Shown here piece by piece: positions 1-7,977 of a stretch of 20,822 bases of DNA. The position numbers were made by a program, and so were the translations under genes. A model generated the notes under the pieces. That model searched no databases and was not told the origin of the DNA. It saw only the letters and a list, made by a program, of their open reading frames with translations. The DNA comes from a virus, in IMG/VR virus record IMGVR_UViG_3300032397_000096, positions 1 through 20,822 of that record; one strand, 5' to 3'. Every line of letters begins with the position of its first letter. The stretch's first letter is position 1.

Positions 1-29
1 TTCTGGATAACCTCATCCCATTTAATCAT
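1..29 (-). CDS. Start of a further late gene, cut by the window edge
   Basis: An ATG at 29-27 shares one base with the TAA stop of the preceding gene (TAATG), the same coupling used between other genes of this operon. Only about nine codons are visible, reading MIKWDEVIQ. Large internal or ejection proteins of short-tailed phages often begin with a similar Lys-Trp-Asp/Glu-containing segment, so a large virion protein would fit the position, but nine residues cannot establish this. The rest lies outside the window. Confidence 0.5.
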
Positions 30-1000
30 TAAAATCCATAACCTTCTGTAGATTTAGTTGTTTCAGCAGGCAGACTCGAATTTATTTTCCATTTCTTTTG
101 AATTGCCGCCCACGCATTTGCATCATCTTGGTTAAAATCTCCCGCTGGTTTTGATAAAAGGAATTTAGAAAATTCTTCATAGGCTTTTGATTCCGCGTTA
201 GTCCATTTATTATTTTCAAATGATTTATTGATTGTATCGATATATTGTTTTCGGGTTCCCCTACTTGCTCCTGATCTTGTTGGAGTCTTTTTATTTCTTT
301 CATCCATATACTCCACATATCCAGCAGGCCCCAACCCCGACATATATTTAGCTTCGTTCTTTAAAAGATTAACAACACTCTCACTCGGCCTTCCCGATTT
401 TGGGTCTAACCATTTATATGGCTCGTCTTTTATTTCTTTAATGGTATCCAAAGCTCCTTTATACGCAAACTTTACAATTTCGGATTGCTCTTCTTTGGCT
501 ACCTTTGTCTTACTTATATAATCCGAATATGCAGTTTTCATTTGCACTATTTTATTGGCAAATGCCTGACCTTCAGGAGTTCCTTTCCCTATTTTGTCTA
601 ATAGCAAACCTGCTATATTGTCCGCTTCTTTAAAATTACCCTGCTTAATTTCTTTGTTCAATCCTTCTATCATCTTTGGATTGATCCTGTTTTTGGCCGC
701 GCCCAATACTAACGGGTCGGATATTTGTTTAGTGTATGCTTCATCTTTTTTATTTTTATCTGAATATGTACTTTCGATATCTTTTTTTATTTTAGAATAT
801 TTTTCAGTCTGACTTTCGGTATCTTTAGTATATCCGGTAGTATCGAAAGTTGGTATTGGTTTAACTGTTTTTTTAATATATTCATCGGGATCAGAAACCT
901 CGATTTCGCTTCTTCTGTTCATCCTTCCTAACTGCATACCCATAGCTACGCTATCTGCCAGACCTGCATACGGATTCATACTGCCATATTGAATTGCCAT
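29..1000 (-). CDS. Lys-rich hypothetical protein, ejection-region candidate (323 aa)
   Basis: I do not recognise a family. The protein is charged and lysine-rich, with long predicted helical stretches (roughly residues 60-300) and a Gly/Met/Ala-rich N-terminus. It has no signal peptide or convincing membrane segment. The ATG at 1000 shares one base with the stop of the upstream gene (TAATG), and an AAGGAAGG stretch lies shortly upstream. It sits at the end of the visible late operon, next to the S74-domain gene and ahead of another overlapping gene. That is where short-tailed phages often keep ejection or internal virion proteins. The role is inferred from position only; an unrelated structural or chaperone protein is equally possible. 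Confidence 0.7.
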   Translation of the reverse strand: MAIQYGSMNPYAGLADSVAMGMQLGRMNRRSEIEVSDPDEYIKKTVKPIPTFDTTGYTKDTESQTEKYSKIKKDIESTYSDKNKKDEAYTKQISDPLVLGAAKNRINPKMIEGLNKEIKQGNFKEADNIAGLLLDKIGKGTPEGQAFANKIVQMKTAYSDYISKTKVAKEEQSEIVKFAYKGALDTIKEIKDEPYKWLDPKSGRPSESVVNLLKNEAKYMSGLGPAGYVEYMDERNKKTPTRSGASRGTRKQYIDTINKSFENNKWTNAESKAYEEFSKFLLSKPAGDFNQDDANAWAAIQKKWKINSSLPAETTKSTEGYGF

Positions 1001-2160
1001 TATGACACCTTCCTTTCGAGTTTATCTATCTTTCTTGCAAGACTTTTTAGTCCCATAGATACAAGCTCTATTTTATTACCAAGATTTATGGCTTTCTTGT
1101 CCGGAGTCGTAACTTCGTCCGGGGATTCTTCGGCTATAGCACCTAACATTTTATCTTTACCGAATCCCATATAGTTCTTATACCTATATTCGTAAGACTT
1201 AGTATCTCTTATGCTCTTTAATGCTTTATCTTCATCTTTGGGAGTTTTAGCTTTAATGTCTTTTTTGTAAGTTCTACTGGACATAAGATATGCCGCACCC
1301 AACATGCCGCCAAGATTTAATAATGAACCTTGTTGTTGCATTTGATTACTTTGATTCTGAGCTGATGCCTGATATCCCATCTGATTATAAGCTTGATAAG
1401 GTTGGAGAAGACTTCCGAAATTTACGTTGTTACTCCAATTCCCAATACCAGACAAAGTTCCGACTTTCTGAGTTGCGAGATTATTGGTCAAGCCTTGACT
1501 TTGCAACATCGCCTGCCCTGTTGTTCCCAATTCGCCATATCTCTGCGCTTCTTCAACTAAGCCCCACCGTTTTTGAAATTCACCCAACTTTTGCACGCCT
1601 ATCGTGTCTTCAGCTTGCGCATTTTCTACCGTATCGCCCGTTATGCCACTTGCGTCAGCTAATTGTCTAAATTCAGTTTGTTTTTGATCTTTCATCTGTT
1701 GTGTTAAAGGAATTTCACCAGCAAGTGCTTGTTCGTATCTTTTCATTTGCTTCCCTGCGATATCCCATTCCTGACGCTGACGATCTGTAGTCATTGAGGA
1801 GTTATACCATTCATTATCAGTCATCTGAATCCATTCACCGCCTTCAATTTCATAGTGCATCTGGTGTGCATATATAGGCATCATCTTTTCATTGAAAGCA
1901 ATTTGATCCGTAAGTGCCTGAGTTTGTAATTTTAGTAAGTCTTTTTCTTCCTGACTCATTTCTGGCGTAGCAACGTCATTTTTGTCCCCAACTCCTAACA
2001 CTTTATTTACTTTGTCTGTTACTCCGAATTTATTAAGTAAATAAGTATTTATTGGGTCTATTGTATAGCCCAAATCTCCAGGACTACCAGACATCATATC
2101 ATCTACGGTATCTTCTCCCCAATATCCTCTCGCGTTTTGATTTATACTTTTAATTAACAT
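1000..2160 (-). CDS. Virion protein with C-terminal Peptidase_S74-type chaperone domain
   Basis: The protein has 386 aa. Residues 1-150 are mixed, 150-290 are Gln/Asn-rich and helical, and about 294-386 resemble the endosialidase-type intramolecular chaperone (Peptidase_S74). That part shows S-S-R-T-Y-K-K-D-I at 294-302, matching the usual S-(D/x)-x-x-x-K-K-(D/N)-I opening. A KSYEYRY segment and a LGAIAEESPDEV segment (339-350) follow, and the domain ends in a short coiled coil with heptad-like Leu/Ile spacing. In known members this domain trimerises fibres and cleaves itself off at the opening Ser, which is present here (S294/S295). The rest does not look like a beta-helical fibre, which is unusual. 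An SD (GGAGG, 5 nt before ATG) supports the start. It lies among probable ejection genes, so either an internal virion protein or a small fibre is possible. Confidence 0.75.
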   Translation of the reverse strand: MLIKSINQNARGYWGEDTVDDMMSGSPGDLGYTIDPINTYLLNKFGVTDKVNKVLGVGDKNDVATPEMSQEEKDLLKLQTQALTDQIAFNEKMMPIYAHQMHYEIEGGEWIQMTDNEWYNSSMTTDRQRQEWDIAGKQMKRYEQALAGEIPLTQQMKDQKQTEFRQLADASGITGDTVENAQAEDTIGVQKLGEFQKRWGLVEEAQRYGELGTTGQAMLQSQGLTNNLATQKVGTLSGIGNWSNNVNFGSLLQPYQAYNQMGYQASAQNQSNQMQQQGSLLNLGGMLGAAYLMSSRTYKKDIKAKTPKDEDKALKSIRDTKSYEYRYKNYMGFGKDKMLGAIAEESPDEVTTPDKKAINLGNKIELVSMGLKSLARKIDKLERKVS

Positions 2161-2547
2161 TTAAGCCTCCACTATATAAAAACTCACACCTTCTGTCTCT
2201 GCATATTGCTCTCTATTTTTTGCAAAGTATTGTGCAAATCTTTTTAAAGATTTTTTTTTAACTGCTACTGTGAACGTCGGAAACCCTAAATTTTTTATAA
2301 ATGCTTTCAGTGTTTTTATTATCATCATTGTAGTATTAAAATTGCGGTTTTCTTTTTTCACCACAAAATGCCATAAAGTTGGAATATTATTGTTAATTCT
2401 TAAAGTAAAAAATCCTATAATTTTGCCGTTACCATCGAATACGAAAGTATGTTTAGGAGTTAAATATGTCAGTCTATTGTCTCCTTCCGAAATAAGCATA
2501 TTTACTATTTCCGAAAATTCATCCGTTGTCATAGGTCTGATAAACAT
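2161..2547 (-). CDS. Small GNAT-like acetyltransferase-fold protein
   Basis: At 128 aa, it looks like a compact GNAT fold. It has an N-terminal MFIRPMTTDEF strand/helix, a V-F-D-G-N-G-K-I-I-G-F-F-T-L hairpin (about residues 36-49), a central strand around LWHFVVKKENR, a long helix (about 74-90) and a C-terminal strand ending in SFYIVEA. The Q/R-x-x-G-x-G/A acetyl-CoA loop is not clear, so catalysis is doubtful. T7 gp13, needed for internal virion assembly, is also described as acetyltransferase-like and sits in a comparable place, so a morphogenesis role is plausible. The start overlaps the coiled-coil gene upstream by 19 nt. An internal Met at codon 6 is an alternative start. Confidence 0.65.
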   Translation of the reverse strand: MFIRPMTTDEFSEIVNMLISEGDNRLTYLTPKHTFVFDGNGKIIGFFTLRINNNIPTLWHFVVKKENRNFNTTMMIIKTLKAFIKNLGFPTFTVAVKKKSLKRFAQYFAKNREQYAETEGVSFYIVEA

Positions 2548-3173
2548 TTCTGGACGTCCATTTCTAATTTATTTATATTGTCGAAATAGTTCCTATCTTC
2601 TGTCGTATGCTGTTCGATTAGTTGTTTCTGTTTATCTGGATCGGCGATCTCTTCGATGAGTTTAATTCTTGTAGGTAACGGTAACGAATTTAGCAGTTCA
2701 TGCGTTTGCGGAGAATATCTGCCTATACATAGCCAATCCGATACCATCATTTCTTTTACTTTGAATATGTACATTTCTTCTTCAAGTTGATTTACACTTT
2801 CTTCTGTCAGTTCTCCTACTTGTAGTTTTAATGCACAGGCTTGTTCATAGAATCTTTTAAACTCTCTTTCCGTATCAACTATAACCCTATCACATTCTTC
2901 TAATTGCATTGATTTACGTTTATATTCAATATCCGCATATTTACGTTTAAACTTATCAAATCCTTTCTGCGATAGATGTTTCTGCTCTTCAATTTCAACT
3001 AATAGTTTTTCACGGTCGCATTTAGACTCTCGAAGTCCTCGAATACGTTTGTATAATTCCCTCAATGCCTGTTTATACTGAGCGTAAACTGTGCCTTGTT
3101 TAATCGTAATGAAATTATCCATCTGAAATTCCGAATGAAAACATCTGTGGTCTGCGAGTAATTTTTTAATCAT
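2529..3173 (-). CDS. Coiled-coil hypothetical protein (214 aa)
   Basis: The frame is open to 3248, but I start it at the ATG at 3173. There an AAGGAG box sits 6 nt ahead and overlaps the stop of the preceding Kelch gene (TTAAGGAG); starting at 3248 would overlap that gene by 67 nt without an SD. The protein is highly charged and mostly helical. About residues 25-120 look like a continuous coiled coil, starting YAQYKQALRELYKR and rich in K/E/R, and a second helical region lies near 120-210. No enzymatic motif or membrane segment is visible. I do not recognise a family. Its place between receptor-binding genes and probable ejection genes suggests a tail or internal virion structural role. Confidence 0.7.
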   Translation of the reverse strand: MIKKLLADHRCFHSEFQMDNFITIKQGTVYAQYKQALRELYKRIRGLRESKCDREKLLVEIEEQKHLSQKGFDKFKRKYADIEYKRKSMQLEECDRVIVDTEREFKRFYEQACALKLQVGELTEESVNQLEEEMYIFKVKEMMVSDWLCIGRYSPQTHELLNSLPLPTRIKLIEEIADPDKQKQLIEQHTTEDRNYFDNINKLEMDVQKCLSDL

Positions 3174-3181
3174 AAATCTCC

Positions 3182-4282
3182 TTAACTGTGTAAAGTTGAT
3201 GAAGCTAAATCGTATGTTGCCGTACTCCCCGCCGTTTTTACTTTCCAACTATTTGTAATAGGATTGTACTCATGTGCAATTCTAGTACTCGGTCCAGCGC
3301 CGAAAATATAACCGTATTGTAATATAGCTGTTGCGGCGTGTGATGTATTAGCCTGTATTAAATTTGTTTTACTTAACCAAGTATCTGCCGCGGCATCGTA
3401 ACAATCGCAATCATTAAGTGAGTCTATAGCATAACCTCCCGTCACATATCCCTTATCCAATACAGCGAACGATGCTGCCGAATATCTTGACGGCGATAAT
3501 ATGGAACTCCTGTTCGTCCAAACATTAAGAAGCGAGTTGTATTGTTCGCAAGACGATAAATTAATCCCCCCTCCCGCATAACCGCAGAAAACATAACCTT
3601 TATCTAAAATAGTAGAAGCACACGCCTGCCGTCTTATCTGATTTAATGGTGCTTTTACAACCCAAGAATTAGCGGTTGGGCTATATTCATCACATAAACC
3701 TACTGATGTTGTCGTTGATCCGAACGCATATCCAGCGTAAATGTATCCTAAACCTAAAATAGTGGAAGCAGATAAATAACCTCTTGCAGTTGAAGAAAAA
3801 CTTGTTTTGGCAGTCCATGTACCCGGCGCACCAAAAGCATATTCCTCACAAGTTTGTACACTTCCAGTAGTAAACCCTCCGTAAATATACCCTTTGTTGG
3901 CTATAGATGAAGCCGCCAATCTGCAAGTACTTGTTGTCAAGTTTGTACGCGCAGTATAAGTATCAGCCGCAAAATTGTATGATACGCAAGTCTTTATTAC
4001 TCCTGCCGAGGTGTATCCTCCATAAAGCATACCGTAAACTATCGATTTAACATAAGCTATAATCTGTGTTAAGGAAATTTGAACTTGATCAGCGGTTTGA
4101 GTACCCATTACTACACCGCTGGCTATTAAATCATTTTTAGCGTACTGTGTAAAATCAGATATAGCATCTAAAATTTCAGTAGTTGTAGTCTTCTGGGTAA
4201 TCCCGTTTTTATGACATAGAAATTCATCCGAAACTGCGGGTGTGGTTACTGCTGAATAATATTCAATTTCGCGTATTGTCAT
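3182..4282 (-). CDS. Six-blade Kelch-like propeller with tail-anchor-like N-terminus
   Basis: The protein has 366 aa. Residues 1-50 resemble the short anchor found at the start of phage tail fibres (D-E-F-L-C-H-x-x-G-x-T-Q-K-T-T) and match the product of the gene just upstream. Residues 82-366 contain six Kelch-like repeats of about 47-50 aa, with cores YGMLYGG, GYIYGG, GYIYAG, GYVFCG, GYVTGG and GYIFGA. Each is followed by a C-x-x-Y strand (absent in the last) and an N/D-x-W/Y-x-x-K/R-x element. The chain ends in LASSTLHS, matching the strand before each blade core, so the terminus probably closes the ring with blade 1. Such propellers often bind glycans or proteins, so receptor binding is my inference. 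TAATG coupling links it to the gene before; its SD is weak. Confidence 0.8.
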   Translation of the reverse strand: MTIREIEYYSAVTTPAVSDEFLCHKNGITQKTTTTEILDAISDFTQYAKNDLIASGVVMGTQTADQVQISLTQIIAYVKSIVYGMLYGGYTSAGVIKTCVSYNFAADTYTARTNLTTSTCRLAASSIANKGYIYGGFTTGSVQTCEEYAFGAPGTWTAKTSFSSTARGYLSASTILGLGYIYAGYAFGSTTTSVGLCDEYSPTANSWVVKAPLNQIRRQACASTILDKGYVFCGYAGGGINLSSCEQYNSLLNVWTNRSSILSPSRYSAASFAVLDKGYVTGGYAIDSLNDCDCYDAAADTWLSKTNLIQANTSHAATAILQYGYIFGAGPSTRIAHEYNPITNSWKVKTAGSTATYDLASSTLHS

Positions 4283-4524
4283 TAGCTGTTCTCTATTATA
4301 AATTCTGCTAAAGCATCAACGGTGACTTTTGAATTTACACCAGATATTCTGCAAAATATAGTTTCAGTTCCGTCAAGTGTAGATGCCGTTGTCAAGTTTT
4401 CAATATTCTCAAGCACCTGCGCTACAGTTTGATAATAAGTAACTCCGGATTGCTGACATAACAATTTATCTGTTAAAGTAGAATCCGAAACTTGAGTGTA
4501 ATCTTTAATTTGTTTGTTCGCCAT
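4282..4524 (-). CDS. 80-aa tail-fibre-anchor-like protein (two motif copies)
   Basis: This small protein appears to consist of two copies of a motif of about 25 residues: S-x-L-x-D-K-L-L-C-x-x-S-G-V, then a Thr-rich strand and a helix, at about 15-41, and again as T-x-x-D-G-T-E-T-I-F-C-R-x-S-G-V-N-S-K-V-T-V at about 46-78. The same motif opens the neighbouring Kelch protein. Phage fibre N-termini often use this D-x-L-x-x-x-x-x-G-x-x-x-K/T-T pattern to dock on the tail. A stand-alone copy suggests an adaptor, capping piece or assembly partner for the propeller proteins, or a remnant from fibre-gene swapping. The SD AGAGG is 6 nt ahead of ATG. The downstream Kelch gene is coupled by TAATG. Confidence 0.7.
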   Translation of the reverse strand: MANKQIKDYTQVSDSTLTDKLLCQQSGVTYYQTVAQVLENIENLTTASTLDGTETIFCRISGVNSKVTVDALAEFIIENS

Positions 4525-4533
4525 AATTAACCT

Positions 4534-7500
4534 CTATATTGTAGATGCCGCTGTATAAGCTTTTGAACTTGACATATTCGCTTTTCTTTTCCATGTGTCA
4601 ATATTTGCAGAATATTCGTCACAATACGCATTTGTTTCCGGAGTCATGTATCCTCCATAAACATATCCCTTGTCGTATATCGCGGATGCCGAGCAACAAT
4701 TTTTATTATTCAAAGTCACGGCTTTACTTGTCCATGCATTAGTACCTATCGTATAGGATAGACAATCCGATAATCCGGAAATTAAATTCTGTCCCCCCAC
4801 AACATATCCTTTATCTGCAATTGTAAAAGCTTTCGAGTCGAATTTTGAAGTCGGCATGTCTGTTTTATTTGTCCACGAATCACCGGATACATTGTAAGAA
4901 TCACAATCTGCATAGAGTTCACTTCCGCCGTAATTTGTACCGTTGAAAATATATCCGTTGTTTAATATAGTTGTAGCGGATGAATAGCTTCTTCCGGGTG
5001 TGGGGATGTCTGTTTTAGCAGTCCAGCTATCGGCTATTGAATCATATTTATCACAATCTTGAAGTTCAATACTATCATCCCGACCGCCATAAATATATCC
5101 TTTATCCATTATAGTAGAAGCAGAAAATACGGTTTTGGCACTTAGTATATCCGTCTTGGAAGCCCAACTATTTGTTAAAGGTGTATATTCATCACAATTT
5201 TGTAAAATTTCTACTGTAAATCCTATAATATAAACACCTCCGCAAATATAACTTTTAGATAAAATCGTATTAGCCGAACTATACACCCTATAAGGTAGTG
5301 GGAGGTCATTTAAAATCGTCCAAGAATTATTTATTGGATTATATCTTTCACAGTCTTGTGTATAGAACGCAAAGAATCCTAAGTACACATACCCAAATTC
5401 TAAAACCAAATCTGCCGTAGCGTATGCGTATTCGTCAGCACTGCCTAATAACTGATAATCCACCATAATCTCACTGATGAAAAAATCATCGTTATCGTTA
5501 TTGAAAAATTCAAGCTGTAGTCTTAATCCAGTAGCTCCGATATATGAAATTATGTTCTGCATAAAATCACTCGCACCGGGAAGTGTAGTTCTGAAAGTCC
5601 CTATCTCTCTATTATCGATTGATATTTTGTAATTTAATAATTCAGTGCCTTGAGGTTTTACGATCAGAGATAATCGATCGAACATCTTGCTCGCTCTTGG
5701 ATTATCTATATGTATCAATGGAGTTTTGAAATATTTTCTATAATACGTCCCATCGTCTAATAGAGTATCAGATTCTAAACTGAAAACCTTGCCGCTAAAT
5801 CCACCTGTATAAATTTTCCATAAAGACTCGTTTACTTTAACAGAATTAGAACATAAATGATATAAGTTAAATGTATGTTTAGTCCATGTTGCGTAATCTA
5901 TGAAGTACACAAGACAAATATCAGGATTGTCAGAACCTTTAGAAATCATAAACCATTTAATGGCTCTAAGTTCAGAATCATATATCGCGTGGAATTTATC
6001 TATCTTTAATAAATCTACATTCTCTTTAATCCATTTATCTATATGTGTAGGTTTTATGAGGGATGCTATTTGATAATCTCCAACTTGCTGACTTGCCATA
6101 ATTGAGAATATGTTTCCGGTTTCGTCCATTACGGCAACGTCACGGGGAGTTTTAACTATGAGCCTCTGATGCGCCGCGCCTCCATCCCATTGAGCTGCCT
6201 GATAACCCCAATTCATAACGCCTATTGCAACATCGTCTAATATGAAGGTTTTATCCCTGCTGAAGATTACAAGATTACCCCCAAATTCTACACATCCGGT
6301 AATCTTATTTGTCATTATTTTAATAAGTATAGTGTTAGTATTACTGAAGTCTGCCAGTCCGTTAGCCGAAGCATAAAGCATATTTGGATGTCCTTCAACT
6401 CCATAAGCCCAAAGTCTTTTATGTACTCCGCGCCCGTGCTTTAAAAAATACTTTGGCCAGTCAGATTGCCAGTCTGTAGGAAGGAACGCAAGGCTTGTAG
6501 TAGGGATTGCATCAGTTAAAGAACCGTCTGCTATGTCGTCTGTATATGTTGTAGCTGTATTATTAGCTAAAGTTGCGAGTAATTTATACGATGTCCCGCC
6601 AGCCTCTGTACGGTATATTTTACGTTGTGTAGTTCCAGTAGGGCCAACTTCGATGCTCGTTAAATCAATACTATCGTTTCCCTCTGCCGCAGTAACTACG
6701 TTAGATGCTACACTTCCCGAACTTTCTCCGCTTGCCGTAACGAAAGTTATTTTATAAGAATGAGTCCCTGAAGTAACCGCACCCCCGTCACCGCCTAAAG
6801 CCGCGACACAAGGTTTTGGAGACCCCATATCCCAAGCGTAACTTAAATTATTACCATAAACTTGAGGTTTGTCTTCTCCGTTTGTGATATATAATTCATC
6901 ATAGAAAGTTTCAAAATAATACTTTAGATTAGCCGTTAAATCTGCTTTTAGATTTTCAGTATAATTTTTTATAATGTCTCCGTCGCTCGTTCCAACTATT
7001 ATATCAGAACCTTCGGATACTAAATAATTCCCATTTTCGTCGCCTATATTATCGGCATTTTCATCAACTACATAATAACCGCTAAGTTGTCCGTTTTCAC
7101 GAATGAAGTGATATACTCCGGTTATGCCCGTATAATTGTCTTGTGCGTAAGGGACTATAGGAGGATCGAAATCGGCAGTCCATGCCGCTACGCCTTTTTG
7201 GATTCTAAATTCGTCGATCCAACCGTTAATATAATAATTAGTATATGCGCCGAATCCAATTTTAAATGTCGCTGCGAGATTTGGAAAACTTGTGCTGACT
7301 GTTATTCCGACAACGGGAATCAATGCTTGACTAACTCCATCAATAAATATGTAGACACTTGCCCCTGACCGAACAAATGCTATATGATACCATGTATCGA
7401 CAACGGGAATCCAAGAAACTCTATAATATGCCAAAAAAGATGCCGCAGATTCACTCTTAAAGCATAGAAGATCTGTTCCAGAAACATAATATAATGTATA

Positions 7501-7974
7501 ATAATTATCGTTATCGACTCTTTGTTCAAAAAAACAACTACCCTGTTTAACCGCGAATCTTACCCACATATCAATTGTAAAATCGCCAGTTCCTAAATAC
7601 CAGTCAGCTGAATCCGGATATGTAATATAATCCGAATTACCATCAAGCAGAAGCGAAGTCGTGCCGAATTTTTTTTGTGCTGTATCTAATGCCGCAGTTC
7701 CTACAAAAGTCGCCGCGCCTTGGATCGGGTCTATGTAAGCTGTAGCCGCATCTGCTCCGTCAAAGTGAGACATTAACTTGGTTGTAGAAACATATTCGGT
7801 AGCTACTAAATCACCGTTTGCTACTTCTGTGCCGCCTCTGGGTTGCCTGCCGCCTCTATGTATATTGATATTTTCAACATCAATCATACATTCTTTCGGC
7901 ACAAGATCAAGATCGGGATTAGCGTTCCACCCGCCTATTTGCCCTATCCTATATGTCTGACCAACATACGCCAT
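4534..7974 (-). CDS. Tail nozzle/hub-type protein fused to LamG-like domain and Kelch propeller
   Basis: The protein has 1146 aa. Residues 1-60 look like the opening of short-tail tube or stabilisation proteins. About 62-272 form a LamG/concanavalin-like jelly roll, with SHFDG at 69-73, TWYHIAFVR at 194-202 and IDEFRI at 253-258. About 386-495 form a fibronectin/Ig-like domain (Y-K-I-T-F-V-T...R-K-I-Y-R-T). About 505-845 are typical of nozzle/tube proteins (T7 gp12-like or P22 gp10-like), with runs such as RLWAYG, VIFSRDKTFIL and the C-terminal ISEIMVDY. Residues 846-1146 carry six Kelch-like repeats with C-x-x-Y and N/D-S-W-x-x-K-T/A. The plausible role is the tail conduit plus receptor-binding domains. 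It follows the gp4-like adaptor directly. SD GAGG lies 7 nt before ATG. Domain borders are read by eye. Confidence 0.8.
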   Translation of the reverse strand: MAYVGQTYRIGQIGGWNANPDLDLVPKECMIDVENINIHRGGRQPRGGTEVANGDLVATEYVSTTKLMSHFDGADAATAYIDPIQGAATFVGTAALDTAQKKFGTTSLLLDGNSDYITYPDSADWYLGTGDFTIDMWVRFAVKQGSCFFEQRVDNDNYYTLYYVSGTDLLCFKSESAASFLAYYRVSWIPVVDTWYHIAFVRSGASVYIFIDGVSQALIPVVGITVSTSFPNLAATFKIGFGAYTNYYINGWIDEFRIQKGVAAWTADFDPPIVPYAQDNYTGITGVYHFIRENGQLSGYYVVDENADNIGDENGNYLVSEGSDIIVGTSDGDIIKNYTENLKADLTANLKYYFETFYDELYITNGEDKPQVYGNNLSYAWDMGSPKPCVAALGGDGGAVTSGTHSYKITFVTASGESSGSVASNVVTAAEGNDSIDLTSIEVGPTGTTQRKIYRTEAGGTSYKLLATLANNTATTYTDDIADGSLTDAIPTTSLAFLPTDWQSDWPKYFLKHGRGVHKRLWAYGVEGHPNMLYASANGLADFSNTNTILIKIMTNKITGCVEFGGNLVIFSRDKTFILDDVAIGVMNWGYQAAQWDGGAAHQRLIVKTPRDVAVMDETGNIFSIMASQQVGDYQIASLIKPTHIDKWIKENVDLLKIDKFHAIYDSELRAIKWFMISKGSDNPDICLVYFIDYATWTKHTFNLYHLCSNSVKVNESLWKIYTGGFSGKVFSLESDTLLDDGTYYRKYFKTPLIHIDNPRASKMFDRLSLIVKPQGTELLNYKISIDNREIGTFRTTLPGASDFMQNIISYIGATGLRLQLEFFNNDNDDFFISEIMVDYQLLGSADEYAYATADLVLEFGYVYLGFFAFYTQDCERYNPINNSWTILNDLPLPYRVYSSANTILSKSYICGGVYIIGFTVEILQNCDEYTPLTNSWASKTDILSAKTVFSASTIMDKGYIYGGRDDSIELQDCDKYDSIADSWTAKTDIPTPGRSYSSATTILNNGYIFNGTNYGGSELYADCDSYNVSGDSWTNKTDMPTSKFDSKAFTIADKGYVVGGQNLISGLSDCLSYTIGTNAWTSKAVTLNNKNCCSASAIYDKGYVYGGYMTPETNAYCDEYSANIDTWKRKANMSSSKAYTAASTI

Positions 7975-7977
7975 TAT

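Noticed and set aside
3174-3248. Longer start of the coiled-coil gene at 3248
   Set aside because: It would overlap the Kelch gene by 67 nt without an SD, whereas the ATG at 3173 has a well-placed AAGGAG.
3185-5439. Kelch repeats as part of a diversity-generating retroelement or a CRISPR-like array
   Set aside because: No reverse transcriptase or template repeat is in the window, and the repeats are degenerate coding repeats without fixed spacers.
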